64,000 bases of DNA from Sinotaia quadrata. Taxonomy: Eukaryota; Mollusca; Gastropoda; Architaenioglossa; Viviparidae. Of this stretch, positions 13,121-26,006 are shown in pieces (the stretch's first letter is position 1; the number at the start of each line of letters is the position of its first letter). Where the stretch lies: positions 72,615,663 to 72,679,662 of the forward strand of contig CM054179.1 in the NCBI GenBank assembly GCA_028829895.1, in the 5' to 3' direction. Under the pieces are notes generated by a model that was given only the letters and a program-made list of their open reading frames with translations, had not been told where the DNA came from and did no database searches. A program made the position numbers and the translations under genes.

Positions 13121-13751
13121 CAATAATATTTTATACATAACCTGAATTAAGTGATGTCTTTTGAGCATGTTTGCAACAATGTCACAAATCTATTGTCCAC
13201 ACCAACACATATTTCTGCATACGTCAAAAACACTAATGGGCTGTTATTCTCTAGAAGCCAACTTGGGCGTCGTCTTTCGATGTGTCAGTTCCTTCCAGCA
13301 GAACAGCAATTGTAGTGATTTCTAGTAACTTCACTCTACCAGAAATTACCAAGTAATCAACATACTTTAACATGATACATCAAAGGAGTGTAGAGTATTC
13401 ATTTATACTTACACACACTGCTTCATGCATCTACCATGGCTGGTTGTAGCAGTTTACAATGAGTGAATCAGGAGATTCAAATAACACGAGGAGAGAAAGA
13501 CTGCTTTACTCCGAGAAATATAATCAGGGAGCAAACCTAAGTTTCCAGTTTATGGCTTTACAACTCAATTCTTTCTTAATTGCCATTCTCAGCTTACAGT
13601 TTCCTACAACTATTTAAAAGCCCGATACATGCACACAGCATACTAAATACAGCATATCAAAACAATGTCAAGTGTTAGCACACTACATACAAGAAGCTCA
13701 GTTCAAACATTTGTAGAAATAATAGTTTACTCACATAAATCTCTACATAAA
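13121..13751. other. no gene seen
   Basis: Unique AT-rich sequence. No repeat or gene was recognised. Confidence 0.5.
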
Positions 13752-13924
13752 ACACAAGTATAACACTTCAATAGCAAAAATGCATGAACTATTTCTACAA
13801 ATATAACACATCAATAGCAAAAATGCATGAACTATTTCTATAAATATAACACATCAATAGCAAAAATGCATGAACTATTTCTCCAAATATAACACATCAA
13901 TAGCAAAAATGCATGAAATATTTC
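13752..13924. repeat. minisatellite, 43 bp x 4
   Basis: Starts of tcaatagcaaaaatgcatga are at 13768, 13811, 13854 and 13897, an exact 43-bp period. Confidence 0.97.
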
Positions 13925-13960
13925 TAAGTCCATTCACTCTCAACCAGTCATATCAATCTA

Positions 13961-14051
13961 GCTAGCTAGCTAGCTATTTATCTATCCATCCATTCTTCCA
14001 TCTGTCCGACCGTCTGTCTGTTGTCTGTCTATCTATCTATCTATCTATCTA
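13961..14051. repeat. tetranucleotide patchwork (TAGC, TCCA, TCTG, TATC)
   Basis: Adjacent short runs of four related tetranucleotides, ending in a clean TATC run. Confidence 0.95.
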
Positions 14052-14125
14052 AATTAAATAAAATTATTATATTTAGTACTTCCAGGTCAAGAAAGAATTA
14101 TTATATTACCGCACGATCTACACTA

Positions 14126-14632
14126 CACTGGTACCTCGTATAACGCGGTCCTTGGGGTCCAAAAAACAGGGCAGCGTTGTACGTAAATCCGCGTTATAAG
14201 GAAGGATCTTTTCCGTCACGTATGAACAACCCATGTCACATGGCCGCGTTATAAGGAAGGGTCCTCTCTGTCATGTATGAACAACCCATGTCACATGGCC
14301 GCGTTATAAGGAAGGATCCTTTCTGTCACGTATGAAAAACCCATGTCACATGGCGGCTGTTATTCAAAACAATAGAGATTATTGTTAATTAAGCTGTGTT
14401 TAACAAGTGACAAGTACATATACACTGAACTGAACGCTTATGTTGCATAAAGTTAGGCATGGCCGGCAAATCATTTGCAAATTAAGCCAGTTGATTTGAT
14501 ACAGTGCTGTTAACCATGTACAAGTAATTTCAAGGCTGGATGGTAAGAAAGAAAAAAAATGGGGTCCACAGGCTTTCCGCGTTGTATGCGGGTCCACGAT
14601 ACATCGAGGCGCGTAATATCGAGGTACCAATG
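14126..14632. mobile_element. 507-bp TA-flanked TIR element (Tc1/mariner-pogo-like MITE)
   Basis: Left end CACTGGTACCTCG (14126-14138) and right end CGAGGTACCAATG (14620-14632) are inverted repeats matching at 12 of 13 positions. Weaker similarity continues inward (CGTATAACGCG against CGCGTAATATCG). TA dinucleotides flank both sides (14124-14125 and 14633-14634), the target-site duplication typical of the Tc1/mariner-pogo superfamily. No transposase can be read inside, so it is non-autonomous or dead. Three 55-bp internal tandem copies lie at 14191-14355. Confidence 0.8.
14191..14355. repeat. 55-bp x 3 tandem repeat inside the TIR element
   Basis: gcgttataaggaaggatc starts at 14191, 14246 and 14301, each followed by gtcaygtatgaamaacccatg and tcacatggc. 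Confidence 0.96.
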
Positions 14633-14694
14633 TATTTAATTAATTGCGAAGAAATAATCTATCATTATTTACATAATCTCCACAATCTACAAAG

Positions 14695-15050
14695 GCGTGC
14701 TTTAATTTTACGATTTACAACTAATCAATTTATGATTGCGTGCTTTAATTTTACGATTTACAAATTATCATTTTATGATTGCGTACTTTAATTTTACGAT
14801 TTACAAATTGTCATTTTATGATTGCGTACTTTAATTTTACGATTTACAAATTGTCATTTTATGATTGCGTGCTTTAATTTTACGATTTACAAATTGTCAT
14901 TTTATGATTGCGTGCTTTAATTTTACGGTTTACAAATTGTCATTTTATGATTGCGTGCTTTAATTTTACGGTTTACAAATTGTCATTTTATGATTGCGTG
15001 CTTTAATTTTACGATTTACAAATTGTCATTTTATGATTGCATGCTTTATC
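14695..15050. repeat. minisatellite, 43 bp x 8
   Basis: The unit begins gcgtgctttaattttacgat and ends tcattttatgatt, with starts at 14695, 14738 and onward at 43 bp. Some copies read gcgtac instead of gcgtgc or cggttt instead of cgattt. Confidence 0.97.
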
Positions 15051-15808
15051 TCCACGATCTTCAACTTAATATTAGGCCTACCACTAAGATCCCCCAAACC
15101 GCATTTTATTTTTGCATTTATATTTACATGTGCGATCTCTAAAAACAATAACTCACCACTACATGTATCTCAATGTTCTCCAAAGACTGCGCTCTACCTC
15201 ACTTACCATGATACTCTGCCAGGAATCAGTTTACCCGTACCTGAATAGGACGACCTCCGAAAGGTTAAGTCATCATCATTGTCGCCATTACTAGTCTACC
15301 ATTAAATTTACCACTCTCATCTTTATCTAAGTAATTGCCCACTGATATGTATATGTTATCGATCGTTCTCGGGCCACTGATAACAGCAGCACTGCCATAT
15401 GACGGACAACAGAAGTGCGATGTAGGTCGCTTTTGTCCATCACTGGATCAACACATAATTGCGACAAACGGACAAATTAAACGCACGTCTAGCGGCCGTT
15501 CTTATTAATGTGTCATCTGTTCATACATAGAAAAATAATAATGAAATTATCGACGCGAAGAAATAAATAATGAACACAAACAGTTATATTATTTTTTTTA
15601 ACTGTTTGTCATCGTTTGAGCCAATATGCTGTAACAAGATACTGTAAAATCAATAAACAAATATATATATATATACATTTAGTTAAGTATAAACATACAT
15701 TCAACAGCTAACATAGTTCTTCTTACCAAAGATCATGAGCGCTTAGTGATGCAACACAAGAACCATTTCCCGAGTTAATGCTTCTAATATCGCTGTCCTC
15801 ATCAGTCA

Positions 15809-15811
<3 letters not shown>
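15051..15811. other. no gene seen
   Basis: Unique sequence with a short (AT)n at 15661-15675. No gene recognised. Confidence 0.5.

Positions 15812-15881
<70 letters not shown>
15812..15881. repeat. GA microsatellite
   Basis: Uninterrupted (GA)n of about 68 bases. It directly precedes dispersed-repeat copy C. Confidence 0.98.
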
Positions 15882-15884
<3 letters not shown>

Positions 15885-15888
15885 GACG

Positions 15889-16003
15889 TTGTCTGCTGGA
15901 GAATTATTAATAACATAAATTAAGATTCTCATCACTTATAATTAGTTGTGGATGATTAATTAATAATAATCATAACCATTAACTAGGTGGCATTGGCGTC
16001 ACA
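15889..16003 (+). mobile_element. dispersed repeat family, copy C (partial)
   Basis: Reverse orientation relative to copy A. ctggagaattattaataaca, aattaagattctcatcactt, an attagtt block, then cattaactaggtggcattgg and cgtcacag. The order matches copy B. Confidence 0.75.
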
Positions 16004-16276
16004 GTATGTATAAACACTAATTGTAACTGTTGACCTATTCGCCATATGTAACCATGCTGTGTTATGTTATTTCGTGTTGAATACATTTATTAATTATTGA
16101 TACTTAGACCACTCATGTTAACATGACTCACATATTACTATCCTGGTTGTATCTAGATGGGGGGGTCTCGAGCTATCTTCTTTCTAGCCTATAATAGATT
16201 CCGTCTATACCTTGTCTTCATTCACAATCTGATTATACTGTCCGTATGATCGGTTGCATTTTTAACTCAAATGGAG

Positions 16277-16341
16277 CATTTTTTTTCCTTCTTTCTTTCT
16301 TTCTTTTCTTTTTACTTTCCTTTCCTTTCCTTTTTCTTTCC

Positions 16342-16374
<33 letters not shown>

Positions 16375-16425
16375 TTTCTTTCTTTTCTTTTTTCTTTCCT
16401 TTCCTTTCCTTTTTCTTTTCCTTTT

Positions 16426-16523
<98 letters not shown>

Positions 16524-16541
16524 TTCCTTCCTTCCTTCCTT
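16277..16541. repeat. long homopyrimidine tract (TTTC)n(TTCC)n
   Basis: From 16315 to 16541 every base on the + strand is C or T (227 bases), mainly TTTC with TTTCC and TTCC blocks. One A at 16314 separates it from a further pyrimidine stretch. Confidence 0.98.
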
Positions 16542-17920
16542 GTGTCGCCGCTATACTCTGGGGTGACTTTGTAATAATGACTTATACCAACTCTGTATAA
16601 TTAGCTTTGATACAAGACATCTACAAGTGCCGGTGCAGAGTATGGGTCACTGGTTAAATATGTATATCTGCAACTGTTACGCTGATATACTGGTACGTCG
16701 CCAATTTGGCTCCGCCCCCAACTCAGAATCAGCTGAGATTTAATGTTTATGAATAATTATATATATATAGAAAACAATTATAATTAAACGAACAGAGGAC
16801 AAGACGTAATCATTACATTATCATTTGAACTACGAAAATAACGATAGAACTAACAAACACGCGTTTTAAAATAATAACAAGAAATGTAATAAAAGAAAAA
16901 GTTAACAAGATTTAATTCAGTTCATCCTAAGCCAGTTCATTTATACTGAAGTCGCATTCCGGATGGGAATTTAGCTTATGTATTGAAATGACGTCAGTCT
17001 GGTAGACTTGAATTTTTCCAGCCAATAGATCGGCACGTCCCAATTCAGCCGGGACAAGTAAGCGGCCACACAGGCACAGCCACACAGGCAAACAAGAGGC
17101 AGCTATAAACGAGCAGCCGAGAATACACAATAACAAGAAAAAACCCTGCAACACAAACAATTGCAAAGCCTAAGTGTCCAGTCCAGTGCTCGATTAATAA
17201 TTACTAAGTTTGGCATAGGCCTCTGAAAGGAAGAATATTAACATTTTCAAAATAAAACATAATATATAACATCCTAATAAAACTTAACCATTCACACAAA
17301 TACAAAGACGCTTTTACCTATATAGCCAGGGTTTTCTTCTCTCATATACGACCCAGTGTTGTTTTGGGCGGACTACCCTTTCAGTCGTCACCCTCAGACG
17401 ATTTTTCAGGAAGTAGTGAAGATAACATTTTCACTGTGGTTTTTATTACCCTGCTTAGACCAGCTTCTGACCTGTTCAATTCATTAGCTCTAAGATGATT
17501 ATGTCCCTCTAACAACTCTAACCACCCGCTAAGCGTACACACTGACCACATGCTGACCGCCGCGCTCGCAGACTTCAAACACCGCAGACATCAAACGCCA
17601 GTCCCTAAATCTTCCACACATGTCTCTCATTCATTTCAGGGTTTCCCTTCTCTGTAAACAGGACGCAATACGCACTCATTCCACAAATGAAAATTTATAT
17701 AAAATATATATGTGGGAATATTTTCCCATCATACAACACCTTGTTTCCAATCATTACAGCTGAACAATCCACAAACTTCTCTTTTGTCGAGGGCTCACAA
17801 AGCTCACCTGTTATAAAATACAGTAGCTACCCCATAAGTGGCCTGCTTCAAAGTGATGTCACTCTGTGCATTTAGTGCCTAAGGCAATGTTTGCGGTTAT
17901 ATTAGGCAGTTCAATTTCCA
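16542..17920. other. no confident gene
   Basis: Two minus-strand frames (17551-17381, 17166-16927) are non-repetitive but lack supporting family similarity. The rest is unique sequence. Confidence 0.45.
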
Positions 17921-17997
17921 GTTTTGAACTCACGCGAAAGCGGCGGAAGCCGGAAGCGCCCCCTACACTCACTCACTCAATCAAAGTTTTGAACTCA
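17921..17997. mobile_element. 53-bp insertion flanked by a 12-bp direct repeat
   Basis: gttttgaactca occurs at 17921-17932 and 17986-17997, enclosing 53 bases that start GC-rich (cgcgaaagcggcggaagccg) and end ctcactcactcaatcaaa. Direct flanking repeats of this length plus an A-ending simple tail fit a severely 5'-truncated LINE or SINE insertion. The inserted family is not identified. Confidence 0.55.
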
Positions 17998-18431
17998 GTC
18001 TGGTTTCGGACACAGTGGGAATGTGTTTCTTATTTTTCTGTTTGATTGCACTGACCTACACCTAAATGGACAGATTTATTATTTTAAGGTGAAAATGGTC
18101 CATCTGAAACCGCCTAAAGTCTACTCCAGTACTTGATGACGTCATCGCTTCTGCGCCAGGTAGTGGAGCGTCATCAATGATGCCATCATTCTATGTAATT
18201 TTACGGGAGCTATAGTTGAAAAGTAAGGGAAAAGGTCATACAGTAATAACTTGGTAAATTACAACAATTAAATCTTTTCATAAGAAAAATTCTTATGATA
18301 AAAATGAGGCCATAAAGTGAGAATGTCATCAAATTACAATTTCATTTACGAGTAGTCATTACGAAAATTTAAAAGAAGTATTATCCTAACAGACTCATTC
18401 ATGGAATTGCGCATGCAAAAGTTCGCACGCA

Positions 18432-18436
<5 letters not shown>
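17998..18436. other. no gene seen
   Basis: Unique sequence. It contains a gatgacgtcatc palindrome near 18134-18145 (CRE-like core), with no other promoter signal nearby. Confidence 0.45.

Positions 18437-18497
<61 letters not shown>
18437..18497. repeat. CA microsatellite
   Basis: (CA)n with one AT interruption, followed by gagtgagaga. Confidence 0.97.
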
Positions 18498-18898
18498 GAG
18501 TGAGAGAGCAAACTTCTCATCTTGTCTAAAAATCGCGTGAACAATATATCGTGTGAAAGCATCATACGTTGAAACTAGGACCCATCGCGCAAAGGGGGAG
18601 ACCATCGTCAGCCGCGCGATCACAGCTGCACACGTGGTCGTCCACTGCATTTGCGCTGATGCCTCCTGCATTCACGCTGACGCCTGCTGCACCCTCTAAC
18701 ATGAGAGCCAGGACCAGCAGTCACTGAAATGAGTTGCAACACTTGTCTGTGTGTGACATGTACGTGAGCGCCATTGAGAATTCACTCCTGAGTTTTCTTT
18801 CCGTCAGCAAAATGGTGAGTAGATGTGACTGTTTGTCTACGACACGTTTTAAATATTCGTTTTCAAAGAATATGTTATATTTTAGTATGAGCGTACGT

Positions 18899-18954
<56 letters not shown>

Positions 18955-18960
18955 GCGCGT
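18899..18960. repeat. CA microsatellite ending in GCGCGCG
   Basis: (AC)n of about 48 bases, then gtgcgcgcgcgt. Confidence 0.97.
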
Positions 18961-19308
18961 ACTCACAAAAAGCAAAACAAAAAGTAAACACCTCCGCCCC
19001 CTCGACAGTTGAAAAGAACAACTTTAGTAGTATTAGAAAGGATGTCGTACATGGAATCCAGCAGCACGGTAAGATACTAGATAGATAAGTGTGCAAGTGG
19101 TTGCTCCTCCACATAGATTATCCAATTAGGATTTTTTTTTTTAATGTGAATATTTTTTTAGAGGACTTCTTGTCTTAAATAGATACTGCCTGAAATGTGC
19201 AGATCTCAGAGCTCTGAACACTGCTTCAGTTTCAAATTAAAATTAAAATATACAGCATACTCTTGGACATGCAATAGAAATTTAAAACTACTGAAATCAA
19301 GGAAATGA

Positions 19309-19477
<169 letters not shown>

Positions 19478-20275
19478 AGCGAAATGCACATTTTTCCTGT
19501 TCATTCAATCTTTTCTATTGGACAGATGAAATTTGAACTGTTTACAATGTATTCTGAAGGGGAAAATCATACAAACGAACATGCGAGAAAATGAGTAGAC
19601 GGGTAGGAAAACAGTCTAGAAATCAACACCTGTTTATCTCACTAATGAGGTGGTCGTCTGTCCACGTGAATAGATTAAAGTAATATTAGTTCCCCATCAG
19701 CAGAAATGTTTTTTTTCAGATAGCAAGCTGAATATAGATAATTCATCTGAAAATGCTACGGAACACACTACAGTTTGAAACAGGACCCGTAACGAGTTTA
19801 ACAGATAGCAGGGAATCTGTTAGGGCACTGAAATAATTCACTAAATTATGTCTCACTTTAGATTATAACTTCAAAATTATTACACATACACTCGTGCCAA
19901 GATAAAGTCAGTAAACTGTTTTTTTTTTAACAACGACAGACGACAAGCGCGAAAATCAATGACGCAATGATGCACGTCCTTTGCCTGTAGAAATCTGAAA
20001 CATCGAACGCGCAGAACTTTGTCAAAGATAGATCGTGTCATGTGACGAGCTAATTCACTTTTAGTGTTTTACTTTTTTTTCCTTTCTTAACTGGTAGTAT
20101 GTTGGATCACCAGGCAAATAAGTATGTTCGAAAATTTGGGCCGCAAGCAAAATGGATTAGGAAGCACTGTTCTGACACATGTGACAGCCACCAGACAGGG
20201 GAGAAGTATTAATAATATCTTGCCTTTTACTCTTTTAATCTCCCGCCTTGCTTTTCGTGTTTCAGTGATGTCCAC
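19478..20275. other. no gene seen
   Basis: Unique AT-rich sequence with no recognisable gene or element. Confidence 0.55.
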
Positions 20276-20790
20276 ACAAAGTCGCCAAGTTTGGTGAAGT
20301 CCTAAATACACTGTACCACCAAGTCGCTAAGTTTGGTGAAGTCCTAAAATACACTGTACTACGAAGTCGCTAAGTTTGGTGAAGTCCTAAACCACACTGT
20401 AACACCAAGTCGCTACGTTTGGTGAAGTCTTAAACTACACAGTGCCACCAAGTCGCTAAGTTTGGCGAAGTCCTAAACCATACTGTACCGGTTAGTCGCT
20501 AAGTTTGGTGGAGTGCTAAACCACACTGTACCACCAAGTCGCTAAGTTTGGTGAAGTCTTAAACCACACCGTACCACCAAGTCGCTAAGTTTGGCGAAGT
20601 CCTAAACCATACTGTACCAGTTAGTCGCTAAGTTTGGCGAAGTCCTAAACCATACTGTACCAGTTAGTCGCTAAGTTTGGTGGAGTGCTAAACCACACTG
20701 TAAAACCGGCAAGTCGCTAAGTTTGGTGAAATCCTAAACCATACTGTACCAGTTAGTCGCAAAGTTTGGTGGAGTGGTAATCGACTGTAC
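20276..20790. repeat. minisatellite, 43 bp, about 12 copies, two unit types
   Basis: The core aagtcgctaagtttggtgaa recurs every 42-43 bp (20281, 20323, 20366, 20409 and so on). One unit type has ccacactgtaccaccaagtc, the other ccatactgtaccagttagtc. A third change (gtggagtgctaa for gtgaagtcctaa) follows some of the second type. Confidence 0.96.
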
Positions 20791-20855
20791 CAGAATTGAC
20801 TAATATGTCTAGATACTTTCAAATACATTGAATCACTTGTTGTTGCTGCTTTTGT

Positions 20856-20856
20856 T

Positions 20857-20888
<32 letters not shown>

Positions 20889-20988
20889 TATGTGTGTGTG
20901 TGTTTGTGTGTGTGTTTGTGTGTGTGCTTGTGTGAGAGAGAGAGTATGTGTGTGTGTCTGTGTTTGTGTTTGTGTGAGAGAGAGAATA

Positions 20989-21035
<47 letters not shown>

Positions 21036-21056
21036 GTGTGCGTGTGTGTGTGTGTT
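20856..21056. repeat. mixed TG and GA microsatellite
   Basis: Alternating blocks of (TG)n and (GA)n, with the block (GA)ngtatgtgtgtg repeated four times. Confidence 0.96.
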
Positions 21057-21547
21057 TAGTAACAATTACGCCAACACCATTGAAAACGCTTCTTCGATTT
21101 TGTTCCCTACATGATATTGCAAAGGAATGCGAAGTTTATCTCCTGTTGATTGGAATTATAGCTGTATACCTAGAGGGACATTTTTTCGCCTAAACATAAG
21201 GAAAGGAAATAATTGTTATTAAAAGTTATGCTTTAGCAAGGAAAATGTTTATTTGAATACAACAAGAAATGTGTGTATGTGTTATGAGCTTGGTTAAATG
21301 ATCCTGTTAATTAATTCCCATTTAACCCCACCCGTAATGGACTTAATAACTTCTGAATGAAAATTCATTGATCAAATTTCATTAATGAACAATATTGTTA
21401 CCCGCACTGGTTGTTACCACATTTAAACCAACTATGTCAATTTATGCACTATTAGCTGCAAAATATTTCCAAAAACTGGTCTAGTCTTCACATACATTTC
21501 TCCTGGGCAGGATGTTTACTAAAGGTTTACTAGCTATATGACTTTAT

Positions 21548-21836
21548 AAATTAATACTCAATTGCTCTACCCCGTAAATCAACATAGAAAATTAATAACC
21601 ATTCGCCTCTCTCCGCCAAGCAACATACAAAGTAATAAACCAGTCGCTCCACCCCGCCAATCAAAACAAATTAATAATCATTCGCTCTACCCCGCCAATC
21701 AACATACAAAATAATAACCATTTACTCAATCTCTCCAATCAACATACAAACTAATCAACAACCATTCACTCAATCTCTCCAATCAACATACAAAGTAATA
21801 ACCAGTCGCTCCACCCCGCCAATCAAAATACAATGT
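21548..21836. repeat. degenerate minisatellite, about 45 bp
   Basis: Copies of aatcaacatacaaaataata followed by accattcgctctaccccgcc, varying in length and in caatctctcc against taccccgcc endings. About six copies. Confidence 0.9.
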
Positions 21837-22477
21837 TTTCTTACAAATTAGAAAGCATGAATGTTAACACTAATTGGCTTTTAATGAAACAAACGTATTT
21901 GTAATTGAATAATTAAATAAAATAAATTTTCAGTTCACAGGTAGATATAAAGTCAAAAGTACACAACTAAAGGTAAATGAAATGGTAAACAATGTATACT
22001 AATTTCATGAAGTCTGTGCACACCAGGCACCCAACTTATGCGATAGAGTGCTCTACACTTTTCGTTGTATATTGTAGTTTTTAATAGATCAATGCTTTGT
22101 CCTTTTCCAATGGAGAACACACTTCAGTTAAAGAAGTAAGCGCTAGTGGAAAAGAACAAGAATTCATTGTAGAGGATAATTTACGAGAGAGTACTTATCG
22201 TGGCAGGAAATCACTTGATTTCTTGTTATGTTCTCTGTGTTCCCTTGATCCCCCCTCTCACTTTAGGGCCAACATTCAGGTATGCTCAAGGCTCATTTTC
22301 AGTCCCTGAATGTGCAGACCCAGTCTTTATCTGGCACCCTGTGCGCAGAAATTTACTTCTTCATGCAGGCGCAGCACTAGCCACTTTCACATTTGAAAGG
22401 CATTGTGTTCTCCTCTGTGACGGATCCAACCACCCCTTAGTTTAAGCTGATAGCAGCTTGGCTTCCTGTTGAAAAAA
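21837..22477. other. no confident gene
   Basis: Contains an open but unrecognised + frame (about 22097-22309). No splice or family support. Confidence 0.4.
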
Positions 22478-22865
22478 GGCATACTTAATGATGCAAGTTT
22501 GACCTTTTATGGAGAGAATAGTACTTAACGATGCAAGCTTGACCTTTCATGGAGAGAGTGGTACTTAATGATGCAAGTTTGACCTTTCATGGAGAGAATA
22601 GTACTTAACGATGCAAGCTTGACCTTTCATGGAGAAAGTGGTACTTAATGATGCAAGTTTGACCTTTCATGGAGAGAATAGTACTTAACGATGCAAGCTT
22701 GACCTTTCATGGAGAGAGTGGTACTTAATGATGCAAGTTTGACCTTTCATGGAGAGAATGGTACTTAACGATGCATGCTTGAACTTTCATGGAAGGAATG
22801 GTACTTAATGATGAAGGCTTGACCTTTCATGGAGGGGTGGTACTTAATGCAGGCTTGACCTTTAT
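22478..22865. repeat. minisatellite, 40 bp, alternating as an 80-bp dimer
   Basis: About ten 40-bp units containing gtacttaaygatgcaagytt (22521, 22561, 22601 and so on). Units alternate strictly between a C-type (agaatagtacttaacg, then gcaagcttg) and a T-type (gagtggtacttaatg, then gcaagtttg) for eight units, then degrade at the right end. Confidence 0.97.
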
Positions 22866-24154
22866 GCAAAAGCCAGCATAACAGAAGTGCTTATGTGCGT
22901 TGTTGAAAATACACAACACATCATTGCGTGTATTTATTCATATAGGCTTAACATTTCATTTCTTCCGTCCGTCCCTCTCTCTCACATACATTAACATTAA
23001 AATTACATCAACGAAGCGTATGATGAATATGATTAATAAAGAAAAAACAAATATCATTATGATTAAACATTAAAAACTGTCTTAGTGACACTAGCCAACA
23101 ATTTCGCTTTCACACACATAACTAGAACCAAACCTAAATGTCCAACACTCTTCTGCTACAATACCCCAACAGATAGGATTGTCAAATTTCATACATCAGA
23201 AGGAATGGCCAATGATGACTTTCAATCTCCCGCCCTATTTATACCCATTTCTATGACTAATGCTGGTTGGGATCTGCATGTTATCAACTTAGTGGAGATA
23301 AAGAAAAAAACACACACATCATATCCCCGAGCAGTGATTCTATTACCTAAGGTACGAATACAGAGACATGATTTGCTTTTGAACTCAGTCTCATACCATT
23401 TCAAGCGGTACCACAGGAAATAGGCAGTCAAAATCCCTCATCCATGGTTAGTCCTCTATAAAAAAAAATGGCGAAATGGATGTACTCACCGTCTTGTACC
23501 GTTTAATACAAGTTATAAATTTGGAAATTGATTTTAGATAAAATTTTACTTTTATACTTTCACAAAACGTATGGTCACATTAGAGAAATTACTAAGAGCA
23601 AGAAACAGTTCATGGGCTGAAAAAATTGGTGTTCAACAAATAAATGTCAAACTATTTTCGGCGTGACTTTTTGACTTTTTTTTGTCAGTAAACTAATAAG
23701 CAATGAAAGAATTATCAGAACTATAATCGGTCGTGTATTTATTTCATCTAAAAAGTCAATGATTAGGGTGAGATTAAACACCTGCATGCATGTGCTTCTG
23801 TATGTGTGCGTTCGCTCGTGTGAGAAAGAAAATAAAGGCACGATGGATCTCCCAGGAAACAAAAAGCGTTTAAAAAGGAAAAAGAATATTAAATGAAAAA
23901 AATAGTAGTCACCGTTATCTTTAGAGTATATCCAGACACATGATTATAATTTTTTGTAATTTATCGAAATCGATTATTGCATGAAAAGAACTTAGTCTTT
24001 TTTCCGAACACTATCTCGGTTTTATTCCTTAAAATTGGGTCAAAGGTTACTTCCGCTGTACAGTGCTTATGGGACGTTTATATTTTTGTCTAGTAAAGCA
24101 ACATATTTCTTTTTAATCATATGAAAGTAGGTTGTAAAATTACACACGAGTACA

Positions 24155-24156
<2 letters not shown>
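22866..24156. other. no gene seen
   Basis: Unique AT-rich sequence. An unrecognised 112-codon + frame at 23085-23423 is noted without support. Confidence 0.4.

Positions 24157-24208
<52 letters not shown>
24157..24208. repeat. CA microsatellite
   Basis: (AC)n of about 50 bases followed by gagcgcgcg. Confidence 0.97.
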
Positions 24209-24212
<4 letters not shown>

Positions 24213-24562
24213 CGCGCGTACGCATGATAGACAAATATATTGACTAAGGATTTAGTGTTTCATGTATTATTTCAATGGTGAGATTTCCTCATTGATAGTA
24301 TAACGTACAGTACGAGTGCTACAGCTTTCTCAAAACTACCTTCAGTAGTCCGTGTGAGACCTAAGTTCAAAGTAGTACGAGTGTGGGTCATAATTTTCTT
24401 TCGTTACCGTTTCGTCGGTTACATATGTATACTTCTTTTGCAAATAAATATAAATCGGACTTTAAATATTTAAAACAACATTTTACGTTAGCGCTAAGTT
24501 TATATTATTCTATATAATTCACTATTTATTTCTGACTCAATGCCAGTCGATTTTTTTCTTAT

Positions 24563-24602
24563 TAGATAGATAGATAGATAGATAAGATAGATGGATAGAT
24601 AG
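24563..24602. repeat. short GATA run
   Basis: Nine or ten imperfect GATA units. Confidence 0.9.
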
Positions 24603-25703
24603 AAATAGTGATAATTCTTCACTTCTAGTCGGTTTTTTTTAATTTCTTAACTCCGGTCTATACTACTGAGTGCTATAACTACTGCAGCCTTTCTGAGTGT
24701 TCTTTTTAACGCCATATTTACGAAAATTAATTTCTTCTGTGTGGGTTACACGATTTATTTCTATGCATATCGTTTCACTTCTCAAAAAGTGGTAATTACT
24801 TTATAACGTTAAATGTGTTCAGTTAACAAGGCTCAGTATATTGTTTCCATCCAATTATCAATTTAAATCCATGTTATAATGTCAACAAAAGGGAGGGCAG
24901 TCAACGCGCTTTTAACAAAAGCAGCGAGTTAACTTCGAACTGTCTATTGGGAACTTGTACTAAAGGGAGGCACGTTCAGGGAACTCGATGCCCGTTACAA
25001 ATACGGAAAGGAAGCAGTGTCTGGAGCTTAGCAGGTGCGACTCTTCAATACTGCCAGTCTCGGCAACAAGGCTGGGGATCTTTTACTACGACGTGAGCTC
25101 GCACTTTCTGGAAAGCAGTCGATGGTGTCAGTACCTGGTGGCTGATAGCTGACGAGTTTAACGATCTCGCGAATTGTGCGGAAATCGACAACCGAAGCTA
25201 ATGTTGCTTCCACTGCTGGGAACATTTCGGTGGAAATGAACTCCACACCAAGCCTGGACTTATCTTTTTATCAGACAAGGAAACCATGGAAACTATACAT
25301 TCACGAATATACACAGACAGGCACGCGTACAAAAATAAACATTTCACAGACACTAAACTCTGGGTTGTCTTTTCAAAACCATGTAGCTGTGAAATTGGCT
25401 TTCATACACACGCATACACATATATTCCACATATGACAGGAAATGTTTTTTTTTTGAAAACCAATAAACTATGTGAATGGCACAGATTAATTCACGAATA
25501 CCAGACACACGCCCGTCACACAGATACACACATAAATACATATATACGCATGCACAAACACAATCCGTAAATTATGAAGAGAATTGTCTTTTGAGAGGCA
25601 TAAACTGGAAACTAGATCGAAAAATACAGCAAAATAATAACAGCAGCATTCAGACGATGTTCGTGTATTCTCAATTATACAGAGTAATATACGCACACAT
25701 GAA
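24603..25703. other. no confident gene
   Basis: 24890-25260 is relatively GC-rich and open on both strands (for example 25246-25028 minus) but matches no family I can name. The remainder has CA-rich text near 25400-25560. Confidence 0.4.

Positions 25704-26006
<303 letters not shown>

Noticed and set aside
16927..17551. Two minus-strand ORFs (17551-17381 and 17166-16927), possibly two exons
   Set aside because: The hydrophobic start of the second and an acceptor-like ttgcag are suggestive, but there is no family match, no coherent splice phase and no promoter.
25028..25246. Minus-strand ORF in a GC-richer patch
   Set aside because: It opens with a non-ATG codon, is open on both strands and matches no family.
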